Positions 9,618 to 20,097 are shown, numbered from the stretch's first letter. The stretch is DNA of 47,968 nucleotides from Dysgonomonas sp. Marseille-P4677 (GCF_016652235.1 NZ_JAEPKU010000018.1:1-47968), one strand, 5' to 3'. The notes: a model not told the origin generated them from the sequence alone. Translations and numbers: made by a program.

Positions 9618-12218
9618 ATGAATTGGAAATTCAAAATAATAATAGTAATTATATTACATCTCTTAGCTATATATATTGTTAAGGCCAACGATTATGTATT
9701 TACTCCAGTAAATGTATCTCATGGTCTAAGCGATAACCAAGTACGATATATTTTACAGTTACCTGATGGACGAATGGTATTTACGACAAGTGGTAATGTA
9801 AACATATACAATGGAGCGCATTTCTCGTATATTCACCGCACATTCGGATCTACTTACAGACTGAGTACATACGATGGATTTTATCGTATCTATCAGGATT
9901 CAAATTCTCATCTTTGGATAAAAGAACTAAATAAATTATTTTGCATAGATTTAAAGACTGAGCAATATGTAAAAAATATAGGCAATTATTTCAAAGAGCT
10001 TGGAGTTGAAGAATCGGTAGAAGATATGTTCATCGATAGTGAACATAGAATGTGGTTACTTACGCTTCATGGATTACTGAGGCTAGATACGCAAGAATAT
10101 TTTGATTTATCTTCAAACAGTGGCAATTTACAGGACTTAGCTGTAGAAAAAGACAACTTATACTTATTCTATAATACTGGTGAAATTGTATGTTATAGTA
10201 TAAAAACGAAAAATCAACTATACAGTAAAGCGGCATACCCTGAAGCAGAACTTGAAAACTTTAAAAACACATCACTCGTAGTCAAAGGAAATGATGGATT
10301 GTACCAATTACGAAATGGAGTAAAAGGGGGCTTCTTCTTTTTTGATATAAACAGACAAATATGGGAGAAAATACTCGAAACAGACTACGTATTAAATACA
10401 TTGATTGTCGCCCCCGACGAAACAATTTATATTAGCTGTAAAAATGGAATTTGGATAATTAATCGTCGAACAGGCAAAAAAGAATATCTACCAATCTTAA
10501 AGACTATTGAAGGCGACATTATCAATACAGAAATAAGTACCATATTTTATGACAAGCAAGGCGGTTTATGGTTGGGAACCCTTAATCGTGGTTTGTTATA
10601 TTACCATCCATCACGCTATAAGTTTACATATATAGGACGTTCCTATTTCCCTGAACCCATCTCTCAAGACATTATGGTACAGTATTTTGCCGAAGATAAG
10701 AGTGGTAATATATATGTAAAATGCAATTTCAAGTTTTATCAATATAAATCATCTTCGTCCAACAATCGTTCTTTGATCCCTATTGAGCAATCAACTTTAT
10801 CTTCAAAAATCCAAGAAAAATTAAATGTCAGCCCACAAAATATTTTTCGAGATCAAGAGTATACATCCCTTTATACAGATTCAAGAGGTTGGACTTGGGC
10901 TGGAACACAAGATGGTTTAAAATTATTTACTTCTGATAAAGATAATGGACAAACCTTCTATACCGAGAATGGTTTAAGTAACAACTTTATACAAGGGATA
11001 TTAGAAGATTTTGAAAATAACATCTGGGTTACAACCAGTTATGGTATATCTCAAATAAAAGTTGATCCAACAACCAAGAAGTTTCATTTTGTGAATTTCA
11101 ATATTTACGATGGAACATTAGATGGCGAATATATCAGAGGATCTATTTTTCAGGCTAGTAACGGCACTCTCTACTTTGGTGGAATAGATGGCTTCAATAT
11201 GTTAAATCCATCCGTTTTATCTCCCTACAACCTGCCTTTTAAACCTATTCTTACAAATTTACGGTTACGTGGAGAGGATGTTATTATTGGAAAAAAATAT
11301 GATGATAGAATAATCCTTTCCGAATCAGCCTCTTTCACTGATGAGATACAACTATCTTATAATCAGAACTTTTTAACGTTCGAGCTCTCGGCAATCAATT
11401 ATATAAATCCAACACAAACCTTTTATCGCTATCAATTAGTAGGCATAGACAATAATTGGATCGACACTTATTCTAAAGGTCAAGAACAGAATGATGGTAT
11501 TCTACGAATCCCATATACAAATCTGCCTGCCGGCAACTATATACTACGAGTTATGGCCTCTGATAACAATGCAGAATGGAATGGAGACATTTACGAATTA
11601 AAAATAACGATTCACGCTCCTTGGTGGAAAACAACTACAGCTTATGTTCTTTACTTGTTATTCCTAATTCTTATAATATTTGTAGCTGTATATTTATATA
11701 CATATATTACAAAAAGAAAGCTTGAACGCCAACACAAAGAGGAAATATTATTACTAAGAATTCGCAGTTTAATAGACCAATGCAGTCAATACGAAGTTGA
11801 ACAAAAAAAATATACTGATCAAACAAAAGGTTTCCAAGAAAGGGTAAATAAGCAACAAACCGACAATTGGAATTTTTCCCCTACAGATAATGTATTTCTC
11901 GCACGTGCTATTGAATTTGTTGAAAAAAACATCAACAACCCCGATTATTCTGTAGAGCAGCTAAGCCGTGATCTATGTATGGATCGAACGGGCCTATACC
12001 GCAAGCTCATAGCTTTACTGGATAAGTCGCCATCGCTATTTATTCGAAATATACGTTTACAGAGAGCTGCACAACTTCTACTTGAAGGAGAGTTGAGCAT
12101 AGCCGAGATTACAGATATGATTGGATTCAGTAGTCCAAGCTATTTTAGCAAATGTTTTCAGGAAATGTACAATTGCCGACCTTCTGAATATGCTGAAAAA
12201 GTAAAGAAATCAACATAG
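9618..12218 (+). CDS. Membrane-tethered AraC-type regulator with propeller sensor, no kinase, 866 aa
   Basis: The N-terminal two thirds resemble an HTCS periplasmic sensor: signal/TM 1-23, propeller repeats to about 540 (for example GGLWLGTLNRGLLYY), Y_Y_Y domain about 575-668, one TM at about 673-696 after HAPWWKTT. A short charged linker (about 697-750) with coiled-coil character then leads directly to an AraC HTH (about 756-862, ending NCRPSEYAEK). There is no H-box, HATPase or receiver, so the signal must reach the DNA-binding domain through the membrane without phosphorelay, or the protein works with a partner. It is divergent from GH5-GH43 and precedes GH31 and GH43 on the same strand. 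It probably cooperates or competes with the complete HTCS at 99-3974. Confidence 0.88.
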   Translation: MNWKFKIIIVIILHLLAIYIVKANDYVFTPVNVSHGLSDNQVRYILQLPDGRMVFTTSGNVNIYNGAHFSYIHRTFGSTYRLSTYDGFYRIYQDSNSHLWIKELNKLFCIDLKTEQYVKNIGNYFKELGVEESVEDMFIDSEHRMWLLTLHGLLRLDTQEYFDLSSNSGNLQDLAVEKDNLYLFYNTGEIVCYSIKTKNQLYSKAAYPEAELENFKNTSLVVKGNDGLYQLRNGVKGGFFFFDINRQIWEKILETDYVLNTLIVAPDETIYISCKNGIWIINRRTGKKEYLPILKTIEGDIINTEISTIFYDKQGGLWLGTLNRGLLYYHPSRYKFTYIGRSYFPEPISQDIMVQYFAEDKSGNIYVKCNFKFYQYKSSSSNNRSLIPIEQSTLSSKIQEKLNVSPQNIFRDQEYTSLYTDSRGWTWAGTQDGLKLFTSDKDNGQTFYTENGLSNNFIQGILEDFENNIWVTTSYGISQIKVDPTTKKFHFVNFNIYDGTLDGEYIRGSIFQASNGTLYFGGIDGFNMLNPSVLSPYNLPFKPILTNLRLRGEDVIIGKKYDDRIILSESASFTDEIQLSYNQNFLTFELSAINYINPTQTFYRYQLVGIDNNWIDTYSKGQEQNDGILRIPYTNLPAGNYILRVMASDNNAEWNGDIYELKITIHAPWWKTTTAYVLYLLFLILIIFVAVYLYTYITKRKLERQHKEEILLLRIRSLIDQCSQYEVEQKKYTDQTKGFQERVNKQQTDNWNFSPTDNVFLARAIEFVEKNINNPDYSVEQLSRDLCMDRTGLYRKLIALLDKSPSLFIRNIRLQRAAQLLLEGELSIAEITDMIGFSSPSYFSKCFQEMYNCRPSEYAEKVKKST

Positions 12219-12316
12219 CTTCTATTTGTTTCAACATGGTTAGTATACCCTTGTGAATGTCTATAAATAACTTTAGACTCAATTTAATCAATTATTAACT
12301 AACGAGTTTAACTACC

Positions 12317-14764
12317 ATGAACATGAAATCTTTTAAGATATTAATGTTGCTACTTTTCGTCTGTAGTACCGCATTAATAGCACAGAGTTATGAAAAAACG
12401 AAATATGGACTTAAGACTACAACCAATTCGCTGGATCTGGAAATTCAGTTTATCAACCCATCTACTGTACGTATATTAAAATCTCCGCAAGGAAAGGTTT
12501 ACACCAAAGAGAGTTTATCTGTAATTGAAAAGCCTCAAGATGTTAAATATTCAATTGTCGAAAAAGACAATAATATAAGGATAAAAAGTGACATTATTGA
12601 GGTTACTCTGAATCTATCATCAGGATACATTTCATTTTACGATTCTAAAGGGAATAAGTTACTAGCCGAGAATAACACTCCATCATTCACAGACTTCAAT
12701 GATGCCGGAATAAAAACTTATAAGGTAAAACAGTCGTTCATACTCGATAAAGAAGAAGCTATTTATGGCCTAGGTATTCTTCAGAATGGAAAAATGTCTC
12801 AACGTAACCAAGTTCGTAATCTAATTCAGGGGAATACTGATGATGTTACAACGTTCATTCAATCAGTAAAAGGATATGGATTATTTTGGGATAATTATTC
12901 ACCTACAAAATTCACAGACAACCAGAATGAAACATCGTTCGATTCCGAAGTTGGTGATTGTATCGATTATTATTTTATGTATGGAGGAAATTCTGACGGA
13001 GTAATAGCTAAAATGCGATCATTGACAGGCGAAGTACCAATGTTTCCTCTATGGACATATGGTTTTTGGCAAAGTCGTGAACGTTATAAAAGTCAGAATG
13101 AGCTTTTGGAAGTAGTGCGTAAACATAGAGAACTCGGTGTTCCTTTGGATGGTATTATTCAGGATTGGCAATATTGGGGTAACAACTATTTGTGGAATGC
13201 AATGGATTTTTTAAATCCTGAATTTTCTAATCCCCAACAAATGATAGATGAAGTACATGCCAACAATGCGCATATAATCATTTCCATCTGGTCTTCATTT
13301 GGTCCTCACACGAAACCTTATCATGAACTTGATCAAAATGGAATGTTGTTCAACATCAGTACATGGCCTGAATCAGGACTTGAAGCTTGGCCCCCAAATA
13401 TGGATTATCCGTCGGGAGTTCGCGTTTATGATGCATACAATCCTAAAGCTCGCGATATTTATTGGAAATATCTTAACGAAGGTCTATTTAAACGAAAAAT
13501 AGATGGTTGGTGGATGGATTCTACAGAACCGGACCATTTAAGATGGAAAGCCGAAGATTTTGATACTCAAACCTATTTAGGTTCCTTTCGTAAAGTACGC
13601 AACGCATATCCTCTTATGACTGTAGGTGGAGTATATAAAAATCAACGTGCAATATCATCAGATAAACGTGTATTTATACTCACTCGATCAGGTTTTGCCG
13701 GCCAGCAACGTTATGGTGCTAATGTATGGTCGGGTGACATAGGCTCATCTTGGGAATCGCTTCGTAAACAGATCCCGGCAGGTTTGAACTTTACATTAAC
13801 AGGTAATCCTAATTTTAACTCAGATATAGGCGGTTTTTTTGCCGGAGAATATAATAAATCATGGAATGATGGTAGTGCATCTAAAAACCCTATGTATCAG
13901 GAATTATACGTTCGCTGGATGCAGCAAGGAGCTTTCACCCCGATGATGCGTTCGCATGGTACTGATCTTAAAAGAGAAATATACTATTTTGGTGAGAAAA
14001 GCGAACCTATTTATGATGCTATTGAAAAAGCAATCCATTTACGTTATTCTCTGTTGCCTTATATTTATTCTACATCATGGGAGGTGACCAATAAGCAATC
14101 GAGCTTCATGCGAGCATTGGTTATGGACTTTGCAAATGATAAAAATGTATGGGACATGAATGATCAATATATGTTTGGAAAAGCTATTCTTGTTGCTCCA
14201 ATAGTTGAGGCTCAGTATACACCTGAAAAGATAGTGAAAGTAAACGAAGAAAGTGGCTGGAATAAAAAAACGAGCAATACTGAAAAAGAAAAGGAAAAGA
14301 TAGACTTCACTCAGAAAAAACATACTCAAGTGTATTTGCCTGCAGGAACTACCTGGTATGACTATTGGACTAATGAAAAACATAATGGTGGTCAAGAAAT
14401 TACAAGGGAAACGAGCATTGACATGATACCTCTTTATGTGAAGGCCGGAAGTATAATTCCGATTGGGCCAAAGGTGCAATATGCAACTCAAACGAGCTGG
14501 GATAATCTAATATTGAAAGTATATGACGGAGCAAACGGAAGTTTTATTCTTTACGAAGATGAATTTGATAATTACAACTACGAAAACGGCGCATATACAG
14601 AAATACCTATAACGTGGGATAACTCGTCTCGCAAACTGGCTATCGGCCCAAGGAAAGGCTCATACGAAGGTATGCTGAACAATAGACAATTTACAATTAT
14701 TCTTCAAGACGGGGCAACTAAAAAGGTTAATTACGACGGAAAGAAAATTGATGTTAAGTTCTAA
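12317..14764 (+). CDS. GH31 family glycoside hydrolase (alpha-xylosidase/alpha-glucosidase type), 815 aa
   Basis: Signal peptide 1-22 (cleavage near LIAQS), N-terminal beta-sandwich to about 230, catalytic barrel about 240-570, then a proximal C-terminal domain and a DUF5110-like distal domain to 815. The nucleophile is Asp401 in GWWMDSTEPD and the acid/base is Asp474 in WSGDIGSSWE. Also typical are PLWTYGFWQSRERY and the RSHGTD motif. The family removes alpha-linked xylose, glucose or related units from non-reducing ends; specificity is uncertain, though GH43 partners favour a xylose/arabinose-containing substrate. Retention in the periplasm is likely, since there is no secretion tail and no lipobox. 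It is 98 bp behind the AraC regulator. Confidence 0.9.
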   Translation: MNMKSFKILMLLLFVCSTALIAQSYEKTKYGLKTTTNSLDLEIQFINPSTVRILKSPQGKVYTKESLSVIEKPQDVKYSIVEKDNNIRIKSDIIEVTLNLSSGYISFYDSKGNKLLAENNTPSFTDFNDAGIKTYKVKQSFILDKEEAIYGLGILQNGKMSQRNQVRNLIQGNTDDVTTFIQSVKGYGLFWDNYSPTKFTDNQNETSFDSEVGDCIDYYFMYGGNSDGVIAKMRSLTGEVPMFPLWTYGFWQSRERYKSQNELLEVVRKHRELGVPLDGIIQDWQYWGNNYLWNAMDFLNPEFSNPQQMIDEVHANNAHIIISIWSSFGPHTKPYHELDQNGMLFNISTWPESGLEAWPPNMDYPSGVRVYDAYNPKARDIYWKYLNEGLFKRKIDGWWMDSTEPDHLRWKAEDFDTQTYLGSFRKVRNAYPLMTVGGVYKNQRAISSDKRVFILTRSGFAGQQRYGANVWSGDIGSSWESLRKQIPAGLNFTLTGNPNFNSDIGGFFAGEYNKSWNDGSASKNPMYQELYVRWMQQGAFTPMMRSHGTDLKREIYYFGEKSEPIYDAIEKAIHLRYSLLPYIYSTSWEVTNKQSSFMRALVMDFANDKNVWDMNDQYMFGKAILVAPIVEAQYTPEKIVKVNEESGWNKKTSNTEKEKEKIDFTQKKHTQVYLPAGTTWYDYWTNEKHNGGQEITRETSIDMIPLYVKAGSIIPIGPKVQYATQTSWDNLILKVYDGANGSFILYEDEFDNYNYENGAYTEIPITWDNSSRKLAIGPRKGSYEGMLNNRQFTIILQDGATKKVNYDGKKIDVKF

Positions 14765-14879
14765 TTGATTTGACTACAAATGCATATTTATTTCAATTCT
14801 GGGATAACATTTAGCTGATCATACAAACAAAATACGGTATAATAGTTATGCGGAATGAAATTCAGTGTGCCGGAAAATA

Positions 14880-16262
14880 ATGAAACAACATATTATGAAC
14901 AGATTATATATAATAACAGTAATACTGTTTATTGGCACTCTTGCAAATATAATAAAAGCTCAAGAGCCAATTATCCAAACAAAATTTACAGCTGACGCAG
15001 CCCCAATAGTACATAATGGAACCGTATATCTTTATACTGGTCATGACGAAGATGATGCCCCTGAAGGGATGGCTGGATTTCGTATGAAAGAATGGCTTTG
15101 TTATACTAGTACCGATATGGTAAACTGGACTGAACGTGGCGTTATAGCAAACTTATATGATTTTAAATGGGCCGATGCAGCCATTTCAGGTTGGGGTGAA
15201 TTCGAAAACGGTGCTTGGGCATCTCAATGTATTGAACGTAATGGTAAATTCTATATGTATTGTCCAGTACAAGGCAGAGGTATTGGAGTATTAGTTGCAG
15301 ACAATCCGCTTGGGCCATTTAAGGACCCTATCGGTAAGCCTCTGATAAGCAACCAGTATGACAGTATAGACCCAACAGTACTCATCGATGATGATGGTCA
15401 GGCATATCTATATTGGGGTAACCCGAACCTTTGGTATGTAAAACTGAATGAAGATATGATTTCATATTCAGGAGAGATTACAAAAGATTCATCGATAGCT
15501 AAAGTAGATGGACAAAAAGACCCATATCATTATCAAGAAGGACCATGGGTATATAAACGAAATGGACATTATTATCTGGCATATGCCAGTACATGTTGTC
15601 CCGAAGGTATTGCCTACTCAATGAGCGATTCTCCTATTGGCCCGTGGCAATTCAAAGGTTATATAATGAAGCCCGATAGAAGATCGTCTGGTAATCATCC
15701 TGGAATTATAGATTATAAAGGTAAATCTTATCTTTTTGGGTTTAACTATCGATTAAATTTTATGATAACCGACAAGCATCACGAGCGTCGTTCTACTTGC
15801 GTTGCCGAGATAAAATATAATTCGGATGGTACAATACAAGAATTACCTTGGTGGTATGAAGGCACAGCAGTTCAAGCAGTAGGTTCTATAAATCCATACA
15901 AGAGAGTTGAAGCTGAAACTATGGCTTGGAGTGAGGGTCTTAAAACAAATAAGAATGATAAAAATGATATCTATATAACGTCCATAGACAATGGAGATTA
16001 CATTCAAATTAAGTCTGTTGACTTCCAAAAAGGAGCAACATATTTTCAAGCATATGCCGCCTCGATCAACGGTGGAAATATAGAAATCAGAATAGATAGT
16101 CTTGATGGTCCACTTATCGGTAATTGCCAAATTGATAATATCGGGGGTTGGAGATCTTATAATTCTGCTATAAATAAAACGAGTGGAATACATGATTTAT
16201 TCCTTGTGTTCAAAGGTGGTGAAGGACAATTGTTCAATATAGATTATTGGATTTTTAAATAA
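14880..16262 (+). CDS. GH43 family enzyme with C-terminal CBM6, about 460 aa
   Basis: Start placed at ATG 14880; a GTG at 14865 and an ATG at 14895 are alternatives, the last giving the tidiest signal peptide (MNRLYIITVILF...KAQ). Numbering from 14880: five-bladed propeller about 30-335 with catalytic Asp39 (FTADAAPIV), Asp164 (YDSIDPTVLIDDDG) and acid Glu220 (YQEGPWVY). CBM6-like beta-sandwich about 345-460 (RVEAETMAW ... GDYIQIKSVDF ... DYWIFK). GH43/CBM6 proteins of this layout are usually arabinofuranosidases or xylosidases on arabinoxylan-like chains. Periplasmic by its signal. Its transcript ends at the strong bidirectional hairpin 16289-16338. Confidence 0.9.
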   Translation: MKQHIMNRLYIITVILFIGTLANIIKAQEPIIQTKFTADAAPIVHNGTVYLYTGHDEDDAPEGMAGFRMKEWLCYTSTDMVNWTERGVIANLYDFKWADAAISGWGEFENGAWASQCIERNGKFYMYCPVQGRGIGVLVADNPLGPFKDPIGKPLISNQYDSIDPTVLIDDDGQAYLYWGNPNLWYVKLNEDMISYSGEITKDSSIAKVDGQKDPYHYQEGPWVYKRNGHYYLAYASTCCPEGIAYSMSDSPIGPWQFKGYIMKPDRRSSGNHPGIIDYKGKSYLFGFNYRLNFMITDKHHERRSTCVAEIKYNSDGTIQELPWWYEGTAVQAVGSINPYKRVEAETMAWSEGLKTNKNDKNDIYITSIDNGDYIQIKSVDFQKGATYFQAYAASINGGNIEIRIDSLDGPLIGNCQIDNIGGWRSYNSAINKTSGIHDLFLVFKGGEGQLFNIDYWIFK

Positions 16263-16288
16263 CCCTTTCTAAGGCTATTAATTTTAAT

Positions 16289-16338
16289 AAAATCACCTTC
16301 TATCTACGATGTACATTAACCAAATAGAAGGTGATTTT
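16289..16338. terminator. Bidirectional terminator between convergent genes
   Basis: AAAATCACCTTCTAT and its perfect 15-nt complement flank a 20-nt loop, with A/T runs on both edges. It separates GH43-CBM6 (plus) from the MG2-like gene (minus). Confidence 0.85.
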
Positions 16339-16355
16339 ACTCTTTCTGTTAAGTA

Positions 16356-18998
16356 TCAATTATCTTGTGTTACCGATATTTCATATTGCGAAGAATGAAT
16401 GAGATGGCCAAAACTACTCATGCCTTCGATAACAACTCGATATTGGGAAGGAGAATCTGCTGTATAGAAACTGAGAGTTGCCGATCCTGTACTATCAAGT
16501 TGTACATTCGGATTCCAATAAATAGTAGTTCGCAAATCCAAGGTTTTACTATCCTTCTCTTCTTTAGTTGAATAAGTTGGAGAATAGAATTCTACTACTT
16601 GTTTATAACCAATTGGTTTCATAATCTTTATATTATTATTAATCTTATTCTTTTCTACATAGCCTTTCTTAGTATTGATTATGATTGCTCCAGAAGCAGC
16701 ACGAGTTCCGAAGATAGGCATTACTGATATTGCAGGAGTAAAGAACACCTCTTTGATATCTCCGATATCCAAGTCCTCATAGTTAAAATTCTCTTCCGGA
16801 ATATTATCGATAATAGTCAAAGGGATACTATTTCTATGACGAACTTCATTACCAATTACAGATATACCAGGCAATCTCTGTAATAAAGAAAAAACAGATA
16901 AAATATTCGACTTATTTACGTCATCTTCAGTCAATACTCTAGATGAACTGATCGAATAATATGGCGATGTTGTCGATTCTCTCAACTTTCTTTTAGCACT
17001 TACAGTTACACTTGACAAATTATATATTCTAATGCCATTTTCTGTCATATATTTTTCACCCATCTTAGTTAGGTAGTTATCATTTACCAATTTATAATCC
17101 GCTCTGTCAAGTATAGGTACAGCCAAAGGTGGTAAGCCTTGGGCTTTGTCTATTTCTAAGAATACTCTATTCGAGCCCTTCTTATTTAACGCCTGTATCA
17201 TATAATTTGTACCCTCAGGATATTCTAGATCTTCAAATCTAAATCTACCTTTCTGATCTGGATGTGTTATTGACGTACCTAAGACCGAATCCTTAAAAGC
17301 AATTAGAGAAATACCGCCTTCTTTCAAAGCTGTAAATAATCCTTCTGCTTTACCCGTCACAACATCTCCCAGTTCTACAGGATATTGCAAATCTTTCTTT
17401 ATCTCACCTTTCAATATTTTAGGAACATCATAGCGCCTCCAACCTTGTGTCAGCATCAAAACATCTAAAGATTGTTCTGATTTCTTATTATCTCTCATTA
17501 AATAGCTCATTGGCGATTCAATATATCCTTTAAGCTCTGATGAAAGCAAGAGTGTAGATATAATTGTATTAGTTGTATCTATTTTTATGTCTTTTGTATC
17601 AACTATTGACATGGAGATATTTCCTGACAAAGGAACTTTATCTTCATCCAGTACTTGAATCTTCAGATTAACTTTGTCTCTAGTTACATAGTGTGCTTTA
17701 TCCGTAATTACATCTGTATTAGCATAGATACTACCCTGTGTTGAAAAGACAAGACGTTCACTAAGTATATTTCGCTCCTCGTCAATAAGTAATAAATGTA
17801 TTATTCCTGTAGGAAAAAAGTCTCGTTCGAATGTCAAATATTCTTTTTTGTCATCCCAAAGCTGTTCATAAATAACGGCCCCTTTTATGTGAGCTATCAA
17901 CTTTGTTTGCACTGGCAACCGATAGTCAGGAGATTTAGCTAATGTTATTCGTAAAAAATTATTATTCCAAAAAGTTTTTAGAGATACAGCTTTATCTAAA
18001 GCATCCGGTAATTCAAAACGTTTCGACACGTTATCCTTATTAGTACATATAGCATGATACTTTCTTCCGGGAGAATAATACATTCTGAAATGCCCCATCC
18101 CTAAATGGGAACTTTCGAAAGAAGTATAGGGCTGCCCCAGATCATCGAAAACCTGACCTTTAATATCCTCTGATAGCCCTTCGCTATTTATTGATTTAAA
18201 GGCCATCTTAATATCACTAGAGACAGGGGCATAACCTCCTTCCGGGAAGAAGGTAACATCGAAACTTTTATCTAAAGAAGGTATTTTTAAATAAAAGTTA
18301 TATACTCCATATTCAAAAACAGCTTGTAATAGAACTACTCTGTTTGCACGAATGTTTTTTTCATTAAATGTATAGTAGCTCATATCGTTTTCAAAAGTTA
18401 AGGGCAGCCCTTCCTTTTCGGTATCTCCATCATAAAAAATAAAACCTTGCTCTGGCATTTTTTTTTCATTGTCAGTCTTATCTATAAAAGATATCTCGGC
18501 CTTTATCTTTTTATTATCCTCAAAGAACCTTATTGAGGGTAACATTTTTTCTGTCATTAGGTCTGTAATATAGATAGATTTATGAAAAAAATAATCATTC
18601 CCCTGATTTTGCATAAACCTTGTATAGGCCCTTAAGGTGTAGTTTCCTTCCGCTAGATCAGCATCTAACTGGATACTACCATAAAAGCAGCCTGTGCTGT
18701 CAGGCCTGATTTTTACTCTTTGGATGATGCTATCCAAAGGATTAATAAATTCCACATAGATATATCGGCTAGCATTTGCCTGCTTTAGGAAGAGAGCATC
18801 CACCAAATGTGCCCGAAACCAGATAGTTTCTTCGGGAAGATATACATTACGGTCAGTCTGAACATATATTTTCTCCTGTGGAAAATAGGATATTTGTTCT
18901 AGAAATAGTTTTTCTATAGAAGTTGTGTCAAGACTTTGTGCTTGAATATCATTATTCAGAATGACTATTAAAGAAAATATAAAGAATAAGAATCGCAT
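16356..18998 (-). CDS. MG2-like protein with TonB-receptor plug domain, 880 aa
   Basis: Signal peptide 1-20 (NDIQAQ). Residues about 38-150 match the macroglobulin-type MG2 fold pattern seen in many Bacteroidota proteins (EKIYVQTDRNVYLPEETIWFRA, shown as a motif). More beta-sandwich modules follow. Near 690-780 there is a TonB-receptor plug-like segment (LLQRLPGISVIGNEV ... GTRAASGAIIINTKKG), but no outer-membrane barrel follows, only a final beta-sandwich to 880. Known relatives are surface or periplasmic proteins of unclear function, often beside SusCD genes. It lies downstream of the SusCD operon but behind a hairpin (19082-19112), so it may be expressed at a lower level or separately. Function is not assigned. 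Confidence 0.75.
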   Translation of the reverse strand: MRFLFFIFSLIVILNNDIQAQSLDTTSIEKLFLEQISYFPQEKIYVQTDRNVYLPEETIWFRAHLVDALFLKQANASRYIYVEFINPLDSIIQRVKIRPDSTGCFYGSIQLDADLAEGNYTLRAYTRFMQNQGNDYFFHKSIYITDLMTEKMLPSIRFFEDNKKIKAEISFIDKTDNEKKMPEQGFIFYDGDTEKEGLPLTFENDMSYYTFNEKNIRANRVVLLQAVFEYGVYNFYLKIPSLDKSFDVTFFPEGGYAPVSSDIKMAFKSINSEGLSEDIKGQVFDDLGQPYTSFESSHLGMGHFRMYYSPGRKYHAICTNKDNVSKRFELPDALDKAVSLKTFWNNNFLRITLAKSPDYRLPVQTKLIAHIKGAVIYEQLWDDKKEYLTFERDFFPTGIIHLLLIDEERNILSERLVFSTQGSIYANTDVITDKAHYVTRDKVNLKIQVLDEDKVPLSGNISMSIVDTKDIKIDTTNTIISTLLLSSELKGYIESPMSYLMRDNKKSEQSLDVLMLTQGWRRYDVPKILKGEIKKDLQYPVELGDVVTGKAEGLFTALKEGGISLIAFKDSVLGTSITHPDQKGRFRFEDLEYPEGTNYMIQALNKKGSNRVFLEIDKAQGLPPLAVPILDRADYKLVNDNYLTKMGEKYMTENGIRIYNLSSVTVSAKRKLRESTTSPYYSISSSRVLTEDDVNKSNILSVFSLLQRLPGISVIGNEVRHRNSIPLTIIDNIPEENFNYEDLDIGDIKEVFFTPAISVMPIFGTRAASGAIIINTKKGYVEKNKINNNIKIMKPIGYKQVVEFYSPTYSTKEEKDSKTLDLRTTIYWNPNVQLDSTGSATLSFYTADSPSQYRVVIEGMSSFGHLIHSSQYEISVTQDN

Positions 18999-19081
18999 AA
19001 GCTATATATTGTTTCTTATATTAAAATGGTGAGAAGATAAAGAAATTGTACTTAAGGGTTACTTATATTTTTCTAATGAAG

Positions 19082-19112
19082 ATAGGGGAATACAAGAAGA
19101 GTATCCCCCTAT
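19082..19112 (-). terminator. Hairpin after the SusCD operon
   Basis: ATAGGGGAATAC and GTATCCCCCTAT form a 12-bp stem with one mismatch and a 7-nt loop, 37 bp past the DUF1735 gene stop. The T-rich tail is weak, so it may be partial. Confidence 0.55.
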
Positions 19113-19148
19113 TAAATGTAATTACTGTTTTATGGAAAATAATCAGCC

Positions 19149-20075
19149 CTATTTTCTGTTTTCCTCCATCCAGTCATTTATAATTCGTTGTTCTTCATCA
19201 TTTTTACGTTCTTTGTATACAAATCCGCTAACTTTTTTAGTTACTCCGTCTTCTACAAATCTATACCACAAATCGTAGACTTTCAACTCAGGATAATAAG
19301 TTCCTCCTCCTTCAAGAATATTAAAATTCTGCCAAGTGGCTAAAGATAATGAGTTATCTGGATTTACAGAGATATTAAAGCAATAGTTCGGACGATAGTC
19401 TGTAGCACCTTTTGTCCACTCATTCTTCAGATGGTACATACGCACAGTATTTCCATCTACAACTGCTTGCAATGTTCTTGGAGATTTATAGATAATAGAG
19501 TCGTTCGGGTTTGCTTCTTCTTTAATGACGCCATCCATATAATATAAACCCGAGTAGTCATTCATTAGATTAAATCTCATCAAGACAACTGTATCTTGTT
19601 TTGCTAATTCAAAATCAGATGATGATTTTAGTCTCAATGCTATCATATATAACGAATCAATATGTAGGCTTGACGGTTCTACATAAATAGGATAGGTGCC
19701 ATACACTTCTCCTTTTTTCACTACGACATTCGGATTGGGAAAACTATAGATACCACTTGCTAGGTTTTGATATAGAACATCAGTTGTACCAAGTTCTTTA
19801 TCATTATAGTTTTTTATAGCAGAAGGGTCTTCTTCTATTTCAACCGTAACATCTCTGTCTATTTTTATTGAACTGCTTATTGCAACTGAAGCATGAACTG
19901 TATCTCTAAGGAAGCCAATATTCAAGTCCCTATCTATAATTCGGCCTTTTGCACCAACAAGATAAACAGATTCTGGATACATTAGTTTATCCATTGGTAG
20001 CTCATCATCACAACTGATAAACCACAAGGCTATAAGAGATAAAGATAATAATAATATTTTTTTCATCTTATTCAT
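19149..20075 (-). CDS. DUF1735/DUF4361 surface glycan-binding lipoprotein, about 308 aa
   Basis: Start placed at ATG 20075 (MNKMKKILL); the reading extended to 20144 would overlap the end of susD and lacks a signal. The signal ends in a lipobox at WFISC, followed by acidic residues (DDELP) that fit surface export. The N-terminal half looks like a DUF1735 (BT_3987-like) sandwich (YPESVYLVG ... DRDVTVEIEEDP). The C-terminal half matches the DUF4361 pattern (YSGLYYMDG ... DLWYRFVEDG). Such proteins sit after susD and bind glycan at the cell surface. Same operon as susC/susD, with a 22-bp gap. Confidence 0.8.
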   Translation of the reverse strand: MNKMKKILLLSLSLIALWFISCDDELPMDKLMYPESVYLVGAKGRIIDRDLNIGFLRDTVHASVAISSSIKIDRDVTVEIEEDPSAIKNYNDKELGTTDVLYQNLASGIYSFPNPNVVVKKGEVYGTYPIYVEPSSLHIDSLYMIALRLKSSSDFELAKQDTVVLMRFNLMNDYSGLYYMDGVIKEEANPNDSIIYKSPRTLQAVVDGNTVRMYHLKNEWTKGATDYRPNYCFNISVNPDNSLSLATWQNFNILEGGGTYYPELKVYDLWYRFVEDGVTKKVSGFVYKERKNDEEQRIINDWMEENRK

Positions 20076-20097
20076 TTTAAATGCATTAATAATTTGA

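Noticed and set aside
14075-14491. 138-aa minus-strand ORF inside the GH31 gene
   Set aside because: Antisense to conserved GH31 sequence, low-complexity aromatic/hydrophobic translation, no start context.
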